Source of the DNA: Tundrisphaera sp051175315
Lineage (GTDB): Bacteria > Planctomycetota > Planctomycetia > Isosphaerales > Isosphaeraceae
DNA: 64,000 nt
NCBI RefSeq assembly: GCF_051175315.1
Contig: NZ_CP195100.1
Location: 6,572,001-6,636,000, forward strand
Direction of reading: 5' to 3'
Shown: positions 1 through 7,961 of the stretch, one piece after another
How the letters are laid out: each line of letters opens with the position of its first letter
Numbering within the stretch: position 1 is the stretch's first letter
Made by a program: the position numbers and the translations under genes
Notes under the pieces: generated by a model
The model's input: the letters and a program-made list of their open reading frames with translations, nothing else
What the model was told of the DNA's origin: nothing
The model's database searches: none

Positions 1-2
1 CC

Positions 3-635
3 GAGACCCGGACCGCCCAGGTCCAGGGCACCTCCGGCGAATACGGCCTCGGCTGGAACGTGGGCACCGACTCGGCGGGGCGATCCCGGATCAGCCACTC
101 CGGGGCGTTCAACTCGGGCGCCGCCACCGACATCACCATCTACCCCGGCGAGGACGTGGGGATCGTCGTCCTGACCAACTCGTACCCGATCGGGCTGCCC
201 GAGGCGATCTCCGCCGGATTCTTCGACCTGCTGTTCCAGGGCGCCGTCGCCCGGGATTATGTGACCCTGTTCGGCGGGATCTTCGACCAGTTCTGGGACG
301 AGATCGAGGAGAAGTATCCCGCCTACCCGCCGACCGTCCCGAACCCGCCCCGGGCTTTGGCCTCCTACGCCGGGACGTATGCGAGCCCGCTCTTCGGCCG
401 GGTCGAGGTGGTCCGATCGGGCCGCGGCCTCGCCATCCGCCTCGGGCCGAAGCAGGTGACGTACCCGCTGTCCCACTACAGCGGCGACGTGTTCCTGTTC
501 ACGCCCGTGGGCGAGAACGCCTACCTCCCCAGCGGCGCCCGGTTCGACTTCGGAGGCCGGGGGCAGGCCCGGGCGGTGACCATCGACTACTACAACACCG
601 AGGGGCAAGGCACCCTCACCCGCGTCCCCCGGTAA
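3..635 (+). CDS. Serine hydrolase (class C beta-lactamase-like), C-terminal part
   Basis: This frame is open from the first bases of the window, so the start and the catalytic Ser-x-x-Lys region lie upstream and only the C-terminal ~210 residues are seen. The sequence YGLGWNV followed by an HSGAFNSG stretch matches the C-terminal part of the beta-lactamase/penicillin-binding-protein fold, where HSG or HTG replaces the third (KTG) active-site box. A run of hydrophobic strand residues (VGIVVLTNSYP) follows, as in that family. The last ~90 residues form a separate beta-rich tail of the kind found in many planctomycete esterase or peptidase-like members. Substrate unknown: true beta-lactamase activity is unlikely to be inferable from this part. 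Stops 28 bp before the convergent MoeA-like gene. Confidence 0.75.
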   Translation, partial: ETRTAQVQGTSGEYGLGWNVGTDSAGRSRISHSGAFNSGAATDITIYPGEDVGIVVLTNSYPIGLPEAISAGFFDLLFQGAVARDYVTLFGGIFDQFWDEIEEKYPAYPPTVPNPPRALASYAGTYASPLFGRVEVVRSGRGLAIRLGPKQVTYPLSHYSGDVFLFTPVGENAYLPSGARFDFGGRGQARAVTIDYYNTEGQGTLTRVPR

Positions 636-663
636 GGCGGGCCGGGCCGTTCGTCCCCCCGGC

Positions 664-1896
664 TCAGGCCGGGGGATCGAACGGGATGACCTCGATCAAC
701 TCGCCGCCGGACCACGGGCCGGACCGGGCGGGGAGCAGCGCCAGGCCGTCGGCGCGGGCCAGGGCGGGCAGGTCGTCGGGCCCCTGGGGGCGGACCGGCC
801 GGGCCTGGTGGCGGGCGTCATCGCCGATCGAGAGGGCCACCGGCAGGGCGATCGCCCGGTCTCCGGTCGCCCGATGGCCGCCGACCAGGGCCGCAGGGAC
901 CGGCAGGCCGGGGTCGAGGCCCTGGAGCTTCTCGATCAGGGGGCGGACCAGCAGGGTGAAGGCGGTGACCGCCGCGATCGGCCCGATCGGCAGGTGGAAG
1001 ACGTGGTGGGCCACCCGGCCCGCCTCGTCGCGGATCACCCCGTACTTCGACCGGCCTCCGGGGCGGAGGGCGACGCCGTTGGCCAGGATCTCGACGCCCA
1101 TGGCGTCCAGGCATCGGCGGATCGCCACGGTGGGCGGGCCGAGCACGACCACCACCGGCGCGTTGGTCGCACGCTCCAGGGCGGGGATCAGCCGCGAGCC
1201 CGGCACCGACTGGAGGTCGTGGGTCGATGCCCCCAGGCGGTCGGCCAGCGCGACGATCGCGAGGTTGGCCGCGTTCCGCTCGCGATGCATGGCCGGTTCC
1301 TCGGCCGGCCCGATCAGGTGCTGGCCCACGGCCACGACGGAGACCCGGACCCGGCGATGGCAGAGCGGGTGGACGACCCCCTGCGAGGCGAGCAGGCCGA
1401 CCATCGACGGCCGGACCCGGGCGCCGGCCGGGGCCAGCTCCGCCCCCGCTTCCAGGATCGAGCCGCGGGCGGCCACGCCGCGCCCGGCGCGGGCGGGCCG
1501 GAGGACCTCGATCACGCGGGCCGGGCCGTGGTCCGGGTCGGGCCGGACCGAGCCCAGCGGCAGGACCGCGTCGGCGGCCTCGGGGATCGGGTCGCCCTGG
1601 GACACGCGGATCGCCTCGCCGGGCTCGACCATCGCGTCGGCGTCGCGCCCAGGCCGGTGGACGCCGGCGACGCGGAGCAAAGCCCCGGGCGCGGCGTCGG
1701 CGGACCGGACGGCGTAGCCGTCGCGGGTGGACCGGTCGAACGGGGGATGGGCCACGTCGGCGACCGCCGGCTCGGCCATCACCAGTCCCACCGCCTCGCC
1801 CAGCGAGACGGCGATCGGCTCGCCCACCTCGGCCAGCGAGAGGATTCGCGCCCGCGTTTCGCCCGGCGACAGCATCGTATCGAAGACTCGGGGCAC
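664..1896 (-). CDS. MoeA-like molybdopterin molybdotransferase family protein, degenerate signature motifs
   Basis: About 410 residues, the usual MoeA length. The N-terminal motif FDRSTRDGYAV (near residues 53-63) matches the MoeA FDNSAMDGYA box. The C-terminal order of elements (MoCF-type domain, RPGG segment, FHLPIGPI where GLPGNPV is expected, then a beta-barrel tail) also fits. Several signature residues differ: the GDEL box reads GQHL, and the GGVSVG loop reads LGPPTVA. The protein may therefore not carry out molybdenum insertion. A GTG at 1896 is preceded by GGAG at a slightly long spacing of 11. An ATG at 1875 is the alternative start. The open frame runs on to 2172 but would overlap the next gene's leader, and that extension has no family similarity. 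No other molybdenum cofactor gene is in the window. Confidence 0.7.
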   Translation of the reverse strand: MPRVFDTMLSPGETRARILSLAEVGEPIAVSLGEAVGLVMAEPAVADVAHPPFDRSTRDGYAVRSADAAPGALLRVAGVHRPGRDADAMVEPGEAIRVSQGDPIPEAADAVLPLGSVRPDPDHGPARVIEVLRPARAGRGVAARGSILEAGAELAPAGARVRPSMVGLLASQGVVHPLCHRRVRVSVVAVGQHLIGPAEEPAMHRERNAANLAIVALADRLGASTHDLQSVPGSRLIPALERATNAPVVVVLGPPTVAIRRCLDAMGVEILANGVALRPGGRSKYGVIRDEAGRVAHHVFHLPIGPIAAVTAFTLLVRPLIEKLQGLDPGLPVPAALVGGHRATGDRAIALPVALSIGDDARHQARPVRPQGPDDLPALARADGLALLPARSGPWSGGELIEVIPFDPPA

Positions 1897-2186
1897 GATT
1901 CTTGGATCTCCGGTCGGTTGTCGATCGGGGGGGATTCTAATCACAACCCCCCGAACCACCAATGGACGATTCGTGCGGGACCGGCCCCCCGCGACGGCCG
2001 CGCCGGGCAATTTTCCGGAATGGCTGGCCTTGATCCGCCCATCTGGCCGATTCCCTGGTTGTGATGAAATTCCGACGACCGCCACGAGCGGCCCGAAGGG
2101 TTTCCTCTTGGGATCGACAGGAAACGTCGCGGCGGGCGGCATGGGCCGGGTACGCCGGGCGTGGTTCATCAAGGAGGGTGGAGCCG

Positions 2187-2654
2187 ATGTTGTCCTCCAG
2201 CGCGGGATCGCCGCGGCGGTCGCAGGGCCGTCGTGCGTCGGTCTGGGCCGGCGCGGCCGTCTTGGGCCTGCTGACGGCCACCGGATGCCAGGTGGAATAC
2301 GCCGGCATGACCTTGCCCTCGGGCAAGTACATGCACGACGACGTCCAGTATTTCGCCCCCGGGCCCGATTTCCCCTACGCCAACACCCAGGCCGCGACGC
2401 AGCGGGCCAAGATGGCGGCCAACGGAATCGCGGTGCCGCCCCCTCCGGGCGCGGCCGTCGAGGCCCCCGTCGCCGGCATGCCCGGCCCCAACGGCATCCC
2501 CGCCGTGCCGGCCCCCGGCATCGGCATCCCCCGCCTGGGCCCGATGCCCGAGGGCGAGGCCAACGCCCCGGGCGGCCCCGCCGCCCCCAACAACGTCCCG
2601 GGCCCCGGCGCCGGCGGCGACGCCCCAGGCGGCGCCATGCCTCCCCCCTTCTGA
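2187..2654 (+). CDS. Small Pro/Gly-rich planctomycete lipoprotein
   Basis: The 155-residue product begins with an Arg-rich n-region, a hydrophobic stretch (VWAGAAVLGLLTATG) and a lipobox Cys near residue 33, so it should be a lipidated exported protein. After the Cys comes a conserved-looking block (MTLPSGKYMHDDVQYFAPG) that I recall in many planctomycete small lipoproteins. The rest is low-complexity Pro, Gly and Ala. The start is chosen at ATG 2187 because a strong AAGGAGGG site lies at 2171-2178. An in-frame ATG at 2061 would add an Arg-rich extension before the signal. A rho-independent terminator follows directly. Function unknown. Confidence 0.8.
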   Translation: MLSSSAGSPRRSQGRRASVWAGAAVLGLLTATGCQVEYAGMTLPSGKYMHDDVQYFAPGPDFPYANTQAATQRAKMAANGIAVPPPPGAAVEAPVAGMPGPNGIPAVPAPGIGIPRLGPMPEGEANAPGGPAAPNNVPGPGAGGDAPGGAMPPPF

Positions 2655-2730
2655 ATCAGGCCGAACCCCATCGGCGTCGCAGCCGTCGGATCATCCCGGC
2701 GGCCCCGACGCCGGCCTTCGGACCCACGGG

Positions 2731-2760
2731 AACCCCGGGCCATCGCGGCCCGGGGTTTTC
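2731..2760 (+). terminator. Rho-independent terminator of the lipoprotein gene
   Basis: A perfect 11-bp stem AACCCCGGGCC / GGCCCGGGGTT (2731-2741 with 2747-2757) closes a 5-nt loop and is followed by a short T run. It lies 77 bp after the lipoprotein stop codon. Confidence 0.8.
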
Positions 2761-2875
2761 GCGTTGAAGCCCGCCGGTCCGAGACGATTCGAGCCAATCC
2801 AACCGAGCCATCCAGGGGCCATTCACGCTGACGTCGGGGATTTGCTGGAACGTCCTGTGGCGACTGCTGTTCAAT

Positions 2876-3124
2876 GCAGAGACATGGGTGGCGCCTCAGT
2901 GCAGAGACATGGGTGGCGCTTTTGGCCAGGGGAGAGCCTTTGGGAGGGGGAAGATATTCAGCCCATCACGACCGCAAGAGGTGAAGCGGCCCGACCATGC
3001 CCCGCAGATCTCCCAAAGTGACCTGTAGGATCCCCATCAGACACACCGGATCGGCCTATGGACTGCCCACGATACCGACTCTGCCCGGTTTTACGGTGGG
3101 GCCAGGCGCCACCCATGTCCCTGC
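2876..3124. repeat. Direct and inverted copies of a 20-bp sequence bounding a ~250-bp interval
   Basis: GCAGAGACATGGGTGGCGCC occurs at 2876-2895. It is repeated with one difference at the last base at 2901-2920. It appears inverted at 3105-3124, again with one difference. The interval between shows no coding signal. Inverted ends of this type are what a small non-autonomous element or the remnant of an insertion sequence would leave. The GAGACATGGGT core reminds me of ends of IS481-type elements, but that is memory only. Confidence 0.6.
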
Positions 3125-3132
3125 GCTCTACA

Positions 3133-3155
3133 GCAAGCCAACCACAGCCACCCAG
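3133..3155 (-). repeat. Solo copy of the 21.2-kb element's terminal repeat
   Basis: The 23 bp GCAAGCCAACCACAGCCACC plus CAG are identical to the outer part of the right inverted repeat at 21453-21475. Only the inner 5 bases of that 28-bp repeat are missing. It is the third copy of this sequence in the window. Confidence 0.75.
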
Positions 3156-3279
3156 GGCCGCCGAACCAAAGGCCAAAATCAAAGGACACATTCGAGGCCG
3201 GGCCTTCGCGAAGGCGGGGTTCGCGCGCGGGTAGTGGATATGCGATCATGGCCCGCTCGACTTTTCAGGAGGAGCGACC

Positions 3280-3969
3280 ATGACCGTGCCCCATCACGAG
3301 GAGATGCCCGTCCGCGCCGGCTACGCCGCGTGGGCCCCCTGGTACGACGCCGACGGCAACCCGCTGACGGCCCTGGAGGAGCCCGCCATGTGGGGGAGGT
3401 TCGGCCCCCTGGAGGGGCGGATCGCGCTCGACCTGGGGTGCGGCACCGGGCGGCACACCGCCGCGCTGGCCCGCGCCGGGGCGACCGTGGCGGCGCTCGA
3501 CTTCACGCCCGAGATGATGGACATCGGCCGGGCCAAGCTGCGCGACCTGCCGGTGGTCTGGGCCCAGCACCGCCTGCCCGATCCCCTGCCCTTCCGCCCG
3601 GACAGCTTCGACATCGCCGTGATGGGCCTGGTGGCCGAGCACATCGAGGCACTCGACTCGGTCCTGGCCGAGGTCCTCCGCGTGGTCCGGCCCGGCGGCG
3701 CCTGCCTGGTCTCGGCGCTCCACCCCGACCGCACCGCCGAGGGCCAGCGGGCCCGGTTCATCGACCCGGAGACCGGCGTCCGGCGGCCGATCGCCACGAT
3801 CCACCGGACCCTGGACCAGTATCGCGAGATCGCCGCGCGGGCCGGCTGGGCCGCCGACGGCGAGGCCAGCCTGGTCGTCCCGCCCGAGCTGGCCGAGGCC
3901 CTGCCCCGGGCCCGGCCCTATGTGGGCCGGCCCCTGGGCTGGGTCGGGCGTTGGGTCAAGCCCGGTTAG
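3280..3969 (+). CDS. Class I SAM-dependent methyltransferase
   Basis: The 229-residue product has the methyltransferase fold. Motif I is ALDLGCGTG (residues 49-57) for SAM binding, an acidic residue follows in AALDFTPEM, and the post-I and motif II region is DSFDIAVMGLVAEHI, followed by VLRVVRPGGACLVS. Length and motifs match the Methyltransf_11 group of soluble small-molecule methyltransferases. The substrate cannot be told. ATG 3280 has an AGGAGG site a few bases upstream. The next gene is convergent and only 3 bp away, so the two stop codons nearly touch. Confidence 0.85.
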   Translation: MTVPHHEEMPVRAGYAAWAPWYDADGNPLTALEEPAMWGRFGPLEGRIALDLGCGTGRHTAALARAGATVAALDFTPEMMDIGRAKLRDLPVVWAQHRLPDPLPFRPDSFDIAVMGLVAEHIEALDSVLAEVLRVVRPGGACLVSALHPDRTAEGQRARFIDPETGVRRPIATIHRTLDQYREIAARAGWAADGEASLVVPPELAEALPRARPYVGRPLGWVGRWVKPG

Positions 3970-3972
3970 GGG

Positions 3973-4866
3973 TCAACCGAGGCTGCGCGGGCCGGGGTGC
4001 TCGGCCTCGTCGGCGAAGGCGTCGTCGGTCGGCCAGAAGCCGATCGACTCGGCCGAGGAGGCCAGGTCCCAGCGGGTCCCCTGGTTGTTGGACATCCCGT
4101 TGACCACCGTCGAGGAGCGGTCGCCGAGGTCGGCCTCGATGGCGCGGGTGAACAGCCGGACCATGTCGCCGTTGCTCAGCCAGAGCGAGCGGGACCACTC
4201 GTCGGGCAGGGTGTCGGGGCGGTTGTCGCCGACCTGCACCCACCCGAGCCGGAGGGCCACGAAGGTCATCTCGAAGATCCCGGCCAGGCCGACGCCCAGC
4301 CGTTCCCCCATCAGCTTGGTCCCGCCGTAGGGGCCGTCGGGCTTGGGGGGCAGGTCGACGGTGATCGGCATGTCGCCGAGTTCGCGATAGCCGCCCATCG
4401 CGTGGTTGGAGCTGGCGAAGACGATCCGCTCGATGCCGGCCAGGGCGGCGGCGTGGAAGACGTTGTTGGTGGCGTCGATGTTGGGCCCGACCAGGTCCTC
4501 CCAGGCGGCGAACTCGTCGGGGTTGCCGGCCAGGTGGACCACGGCATCGACCCCGTGGAACGCCTCCATCCACGCCTCGTCCAGGACCGACAGGTCGGCG
4601 ACGATCAGCGAGGGCTCGTCGGGGTCGGGTTCCTGGTCGATCAGGACGAGGTCGTACACGTCGTCCCACGCCTCGCGGAGCTTGCGGCCGATGTTGCCGC
4701 TGGCCCCGGTGATCAGGATGGTGCGCGGGCCGTCATCGACCTCGTCTTCCCCCTCGTCCTCATCGTCGACCTCGAACTCGTCGGGGTTGAGCACGGGGAG
4801 GCCGCCCGAGGCGATCGGGGGGACGGTGCGGCGGCTGGTCTCGTCCGGTTGGTCGGGATGGATCAT
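3973..4866 (-). CDS. NAD(P)-dependent epimerase/dehydratase (extended SDR), uronate dehydrogenase-like
   Basis: The 297-residue protein has an unusual acidic N-terminal segment (residues 30-46, mostly Asp and Glu). It is followed by the Rossmann motif ITGASGNIG (52-60), the ADLS segment, VVHLAGNP, and the catalytic Tyr-x-x-x-Lys as YGGTK (Tyr180, Lys184) with SSNHAMGG upstream. This is the extended SDR pattern, nearest in style to uronate and UDP-sugar dehydrogenases. It lies 8 bp downstream of a GH88 unsaturated uronyl hydrolase. A role in oxidising or isomerising released uronic acids is therefore a reasonable inference. The acidic leader is not part of the fold and its purpose is unknown. 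Confidence 0.82.
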   Translation of the reverse strand: MIHPDQPDETSRRTVPPIASGGLPVLNPDEFEVDDEDEGEDEVDDGPRTILITGASGNIGRKLREAWDDVYDLVLIDQEPDPDEPSLIVADLSVLDEAWMEAFHGVDAVVHLAGNPDEFAAWEDLVGPNIDATNNVFHAAALAGIERIVFASSNHAMGGYRELGDMPITVDLPPKPDGPYGGTKLMGERLGVGLAGIFEMTFVALRLGWVQVGDNRPDTLPDEWSRSLWLSNGDMVRLFTRAIEADLGDRSSTVVNGMSNNQGTRWDLASSAESIGFWPTDDAFADEAEHPGPRSLG

Positions 4867-4874
4867 CGGGGGCC

Positions 4875-6035
4875 TCACGGACGATTGGGCTCGGAGATCG
4901 ACTCCGGCGCCGGGCTCTCGCCCAGCACCTTGTCGACGGCCTCCAGGAAGAAGAACTCGCCCCACATGACCGACTCGTCGACGCCCAGCTTCTTGTGGAA
5001 GTGGTAGACGCCGTGCTTCAGCACGCCTTCCCAGCCCGGGGTGTCCCAGGCCATGTATCGGTCGGTGCAGAGCGAGTCGAGGATGGTCAGGCAGGCGTCT
5101 TGGTAGCGTCGGGCACGGGCCGGGTCGGCGGTCAGGCCGGCCAGGTTCCACAGGCCCGACGCGGCGATCGCGGCGGCCGAGCTGTCGTCGATCCGGTCGG
5201 GCCCCTCGGGCACGTCGAAGTCCCAGGGCGGGACCAGCCCCTCGGGGCACCGGGCGATGAAGTGGTCGGCGTTGCGCTCGGCCACGGCGAGGTCGGCCGG
5301 GTCCTTGGTGTAGGTATAGACCGTGCCGTACCCATAGAGCGACCAGGCCAGGCCCCGGCTCCAGTCGGAATCCCCCCGGAGCCCCTGGTGGGTGGTCTGG
5401 CGGAGGAACTCCCCGGTCTCCGGGTCGAAGATCCCCTCGTGCGCCGTGCCGCCATCGGGGCGGACCAGGGTCCGCTCGGTGGTCCGGCAGTGGGCGACGG
5501 CGAGGTCGTACAGCGCCTTGTCGCCGGCCTCGCGGGCCGCGTAGAAGATGATCGGCACGTTCATCATGATGTCGATGAACAGGCTTTCCGGGGCGACGAA
5601 CGACCGGAGGTACTGGCCGGGCCGGTTGAACCGCATCGCCAGGGTGCGGCCGGCCGTGATCAGCACCTCGCGGATCTGCGGGTCGCCGGTCGCCTCGAAC
5701 CAGGGCTTGTAGGTGCTCAGGAAGATGAAGCCGAGGTCGTGGACGTCGCGGTCGTGCTGCTTGTGCTCCAGCAGGCGCGAGTAATGCTCGGCCAGGGCCC
5801 GCCAGGCCGGGTCGCCGGTCCTGCGGGCGACCAGCCACATCATCCCGGCGTGGAACCCGGCGCACCAGTCGGTCCACAGTTCCCCGCCGTGCCGCCACCG
5901 CCCACCTTCCGTGTAGATCGGGAAGTAGTCGGGCGTGCGCTCGGTGGTGGCGCGGACCTGCTTCGCCGCGAACGTGAAGGCCCGCTCCAGGCGGGGCCGG
6001 AGTTCGGCAAGATCGACCGTTCGCGGCTCGGCCAC
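4875..6035 (-). CDS. Glycoside hydrolase family 88, unsaturated glucuronyl hydrolase-like
   Basis: The ~386-residue product fits the alpha/alpha barrel GH88 family, which removes the unsaturated uronic acid left by polysaccharide lyases. Visible family features are the HDLGF segment with Asp near residue 100 and the FIDIMMNVP segment with Asp near 155. These correspond to the two essential aspartates. SRGLAWSLYGYG and WDTPGWEG are further family features. GTG 6035 is chosen because GAGG lies five bases upstream. An ATG at 6188 is in frame, but it would add ~50 residues of Arg/Pro-rich sequence with no signal peptide and no family similarity. Transcribed with the SDR gene 8 bp downstream. Likely part of uronate-containing glycan breakdown. 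Confidence 0.83.
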   Translation of the reverse strand: MAEPRTVDLAELRPRLERAFTFAAKQVRATTERTPDYFPIYTEGGRWRHGGELWTDWCAGFHAGMMWLVARRTGDPAWRALAEHYSRLLEHKQHDRDVHDLGFIFLSTYKPWFEATGDPQIREVLITAGRTLAMRFNRPGQYLRSFVAPESLFIDIMMNVPIIFYAAREAGDKALYDLAVAHCRTTERTLVRPDGGTAHEGIFDPETGEFLRQTTHQGLRGDSDWSRGLAWSLYGYGTVYTYTKDPADLAVAERNADHFIARCPEGLVPPWDFDVPEGPDRIDDSSAAAIAASGLWNLAGLTADPARARRYQDACLTILDSLCTDRYMAWDTPGWEGVLKHGVYHFHKKLGVDESVMWGEFFFLEAVDKVLGESPAPESISEPNRP

Positions 6036-6287
6036 GGGGACCTCGATGGCGGGGAGAGGATGCGGGGAGGCTGTCGTCCCCGGATCCTCGGAGGATACAA
6101 CCTGCCTCCCCCCCGGGCAAGCGCGACGGCCCCGAAACGGCCGCGCCCCGGGGCCGGGCCGGGCGATCGGAGGCGGGAATCGATTCACGCCGGACGGCCG
6201 GGTATGCCGATCATCCCGGTTGTGAGGCCAGGCCGGGCCCCGACCCGTGCGGAAGGCGAGAGATCACGCCGAGAGGATTGGAGCGGC

Positions 6288-7925
6288 ATGGGCCGGCAGA
6301 ATCGCCGAAGGATCGGCCGCATCGTCGCGTGCCTCGTGTTCGCGCTGGCGCCCCGCGTGCCCGCCGACGAGCCGGCCCCCCCGCAGCCCACGGCGGCCGG
6401 GGCGGAGGCCGACGGGCGGATCCAGGAGCTGGAGCGGGAGAACCGCCGGCTCGCCGACCAGCTCGAAGGGGTGACCCGGCGGCACGGCGAGCAGATCGAG
6501 CAGCTCCTCAAGGAGGTCGCGGCGCTCCGCGAATCTTCCTCCGCGCCGAAGGAGGGGGGCGAGTCCGCACCGAAGGCCGAGGCCGCTCCGGCCCCCCGGC
6601 CCGGCGCGGGGGCGAACGTTGGCGGGGCGTCGGATCAGCCCGGCGGGCGACGCTCGCCGATCCCGGGCTACAACGCCGTGTCGGGCTCCAAGGCCCAGAA
6701 GAAGGTCCCGCTCGGGGCCAGCTTCGGGCCCGGCTTCGAGCTGATGAGCGACGACGAGGAGTTCCAGCTCCAGGTCCACCAGGAGACGCAGCTCGACTTC
6801 AAGGAGTTCGACCCCAACGGCGACCAGTACGCCCGCTCCGGGTTCGTCTTCCCGCGCGTCCGGCTGTTCTTCAACGGCCGGGTCACCAAGCCCTGGGAAT
6901 ACACCGTCTCGCTCAACCGGGGCCTGGGCTCGATCGACATCCTGGACGCCTTCGTCAACTACCACCAGGACGACCGGCTCCAGATCAAGGCCGGCCGGTT
7001 CATGACCCCGTTCAACTACGAGCAGTTCGCCATCCAGAACATGTGGCTGGTCACGCCGGAACGCTCGCTGTTCACCGCCAACCTCGGGCTCAACCGGATG
7101 CTCGGGGTGCAGGCCTGGGGCAACGTCCTGGAGAAGAAGCTGGACTACGCCGTCGGCGTGTTCAACGGCCCGCGCAACTCGTTCGAGGACTTCAACGAGG
7201 CCAAGGACGTGATGCTCTACCTGAACGCCCGCCCCTTCGGCGGGCAGGAGGAGGGCCGGCCCCTGCGGAACCTGAACCTGGGCGGGTCGTTCACCTACGG
7301 GACCCAGGACAACCCGCTGGTGCCCCGGGCCTTCCGCACGGCGTCCAACGCCTCCAACGCCAGCGCCGCCGACCTGCTCAGCCCTCCGTTCTTCGTCTTC
7401 GACCCCGACGTGGTCGAGCGCGGCCAGCGCACGTTCTGGTCGGCCCACGCCGCCTACTTCTTCCGCCAGTTCTCCGCGTTCGCGGACTACAACGGCGGCC
7501 TCCTCCGCTACGCCCGGAAGGCCAAGGCGCCGGACTCGGTGGACCTGCCCACCAGCGGCATCTCCGCGTCGTTCGGCTACTTCCTGACCGGCGAGACGCC
7601 CGAGCGCCGCACCGTCCTGGAGCCGCTCCGCCCGTTCAACCTGAGCCGCGAGAAGTTCGGCCTCGGCGCCTTCGAGCTGGCCTTCCGCTACAGCTCGATC
7701 GAACTGGACCGCGCCGCCTTCGACGCCCGCCTGGCCAACCCGAACTTCTGGTCCAACCGGGCCTGGATCACCGACCTCGGCGTCAACTGGTACCTGACCC
7801 GCTACCTCAAGATGTACGTGGCCTGGCAGCACTCCGAGTTCGGCTCGCCGATCCTCTACCGCAGGCCCGACCGCCGCCAGCTCACCAACGAGCTGTTCTG
7901 GCTCCGGATGCAGCTCTACTTCTGA
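6288..7925 (+). CDS. Outer-membrane porin (phosphate-selective porin O/P type)
   Basis: The 545-residue protein has an N-terminal hydrophobic signal ending in PRVPADE. A periplasmic coiled coil follows (about residues 43-85, heptads of Leu and charged residues such as IQELERENRRLADQLEG), then a Pro/Ala linker and a long beta-barrel region with alternating aromatic residues. It ends in LRMQLYF, the C-terminal Phe expected for outer-membrane assembly. The barrel has the OprO/OprP pattern (RVRLFFNGRV, AGRFMTPFNYEQ, YAVGVFNGP). Planctomycete members often add the coiled coil. The transported solute is not shown. Start ATG 6288 has GAGAGGA upstream. It is divergent from the GH88-SDR operon, sharing about 250 bp. 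Confidence 0.87.
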   Translation: MGRQNRRRIGRIVACLVFALAPRVPADEPAPPQPTAAGAEADGRIQELERENRRLADQLEGVTRRHGEQIEQLLKEVAALRESSSAPKEGGESAPKAEAAPAPRPGAGANVGGASDQPGGRRSPIPGYNAVSGSKAQKKVPLGASFGPGFELMSDDEEFQLQVHQETQLDFKEFDPNGDQYARSGFVFPRVRLFFNGRVTKPWEYTVSLNRGLGSIDILDAFVNYHQDDRLQIKAGRFMTPFNYEQFAIQNMWLVTPERSLFTANLGLNRMLGVQAWGNVLEKKLDYAVGVFNGPRNSFEDFNEAKDVMLYLNARPFGGQEEGRPLRNLNLGGSFTYGTQDNPLVPRAFRTASNASNASAADLLSPPFFVFDPDVVERGQRTFWSAHAAYFFRQFSAFADYNGGLLRYARKAKAPDSVDLPTSGISASFGYFLTGETPERRTVLEPLRPFNLSREKFGLGAFELAFRYSSIELDRAAFDARLANPNFWSNRAWITDLGVNWYLTRYLKMYVAWQHSEFGSPILYRRPDRRQLTNELFWLRMQLYF

Positions 7926-7927
7926 CC

Positions 7928-7950
7928 GGCGCCCGGCCCGCGCGGGCGCC
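7928..7950. terminator. Hairpin between convergent genes, possible bidirectional terminator
   Basis: GGCGCCCG (7928-7935) pairs perfectly with CGGGCGCC (7943-7950) around a 7-nt loop. It sits between the porin stop and the convergent stop at 7962. There is no T run on either side, so termination activity is uncertain. Confidence 0.45.
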
Positions 7951-7961
7951 GCCGATGCGAC

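Larger units (their letters stand above)
2655..3279. other. Intergenic region with repeats, no supported gene
   Basis: This 625-bp gap holds a terminator (2731-2760), two direct copies and one inverted copy of a 20-bp sequence (2876-3124), and a 23-bp copy of the repeat that also bounds the element at 21245-21475. Short open frames here have no start signals and no family resemblance. The last 20 bases before the methyltransferase gene contain its AGGAGG ribosome site. Confidence 0.6.

Noticed and set aside
1897..2172. N-terminal extension of the MoeA-like protein to 2172
   Set aside because: It would overlap the upstream region of the divergent lipoprotein gene, has no similarity to MoeA, and the remaining 410 residues already have family length.
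2764..3240. Short open frames between the lipoprotein and methyltransferase genes
   Set aside because: They cross the inverted repeats, have no ribosome sites and no recognisable sequence. The region is better explained as repeat remnants.
4995..6287. Long open frame upstream of and in frame with the porin, suggesting a 976-residue fusion
   Set aside because: It lies antisense over the GH88 gene, reads as Gly/Arg/Val noise without domains, and the porin has its own ATG with ribosome site and signal peptide at 6288.
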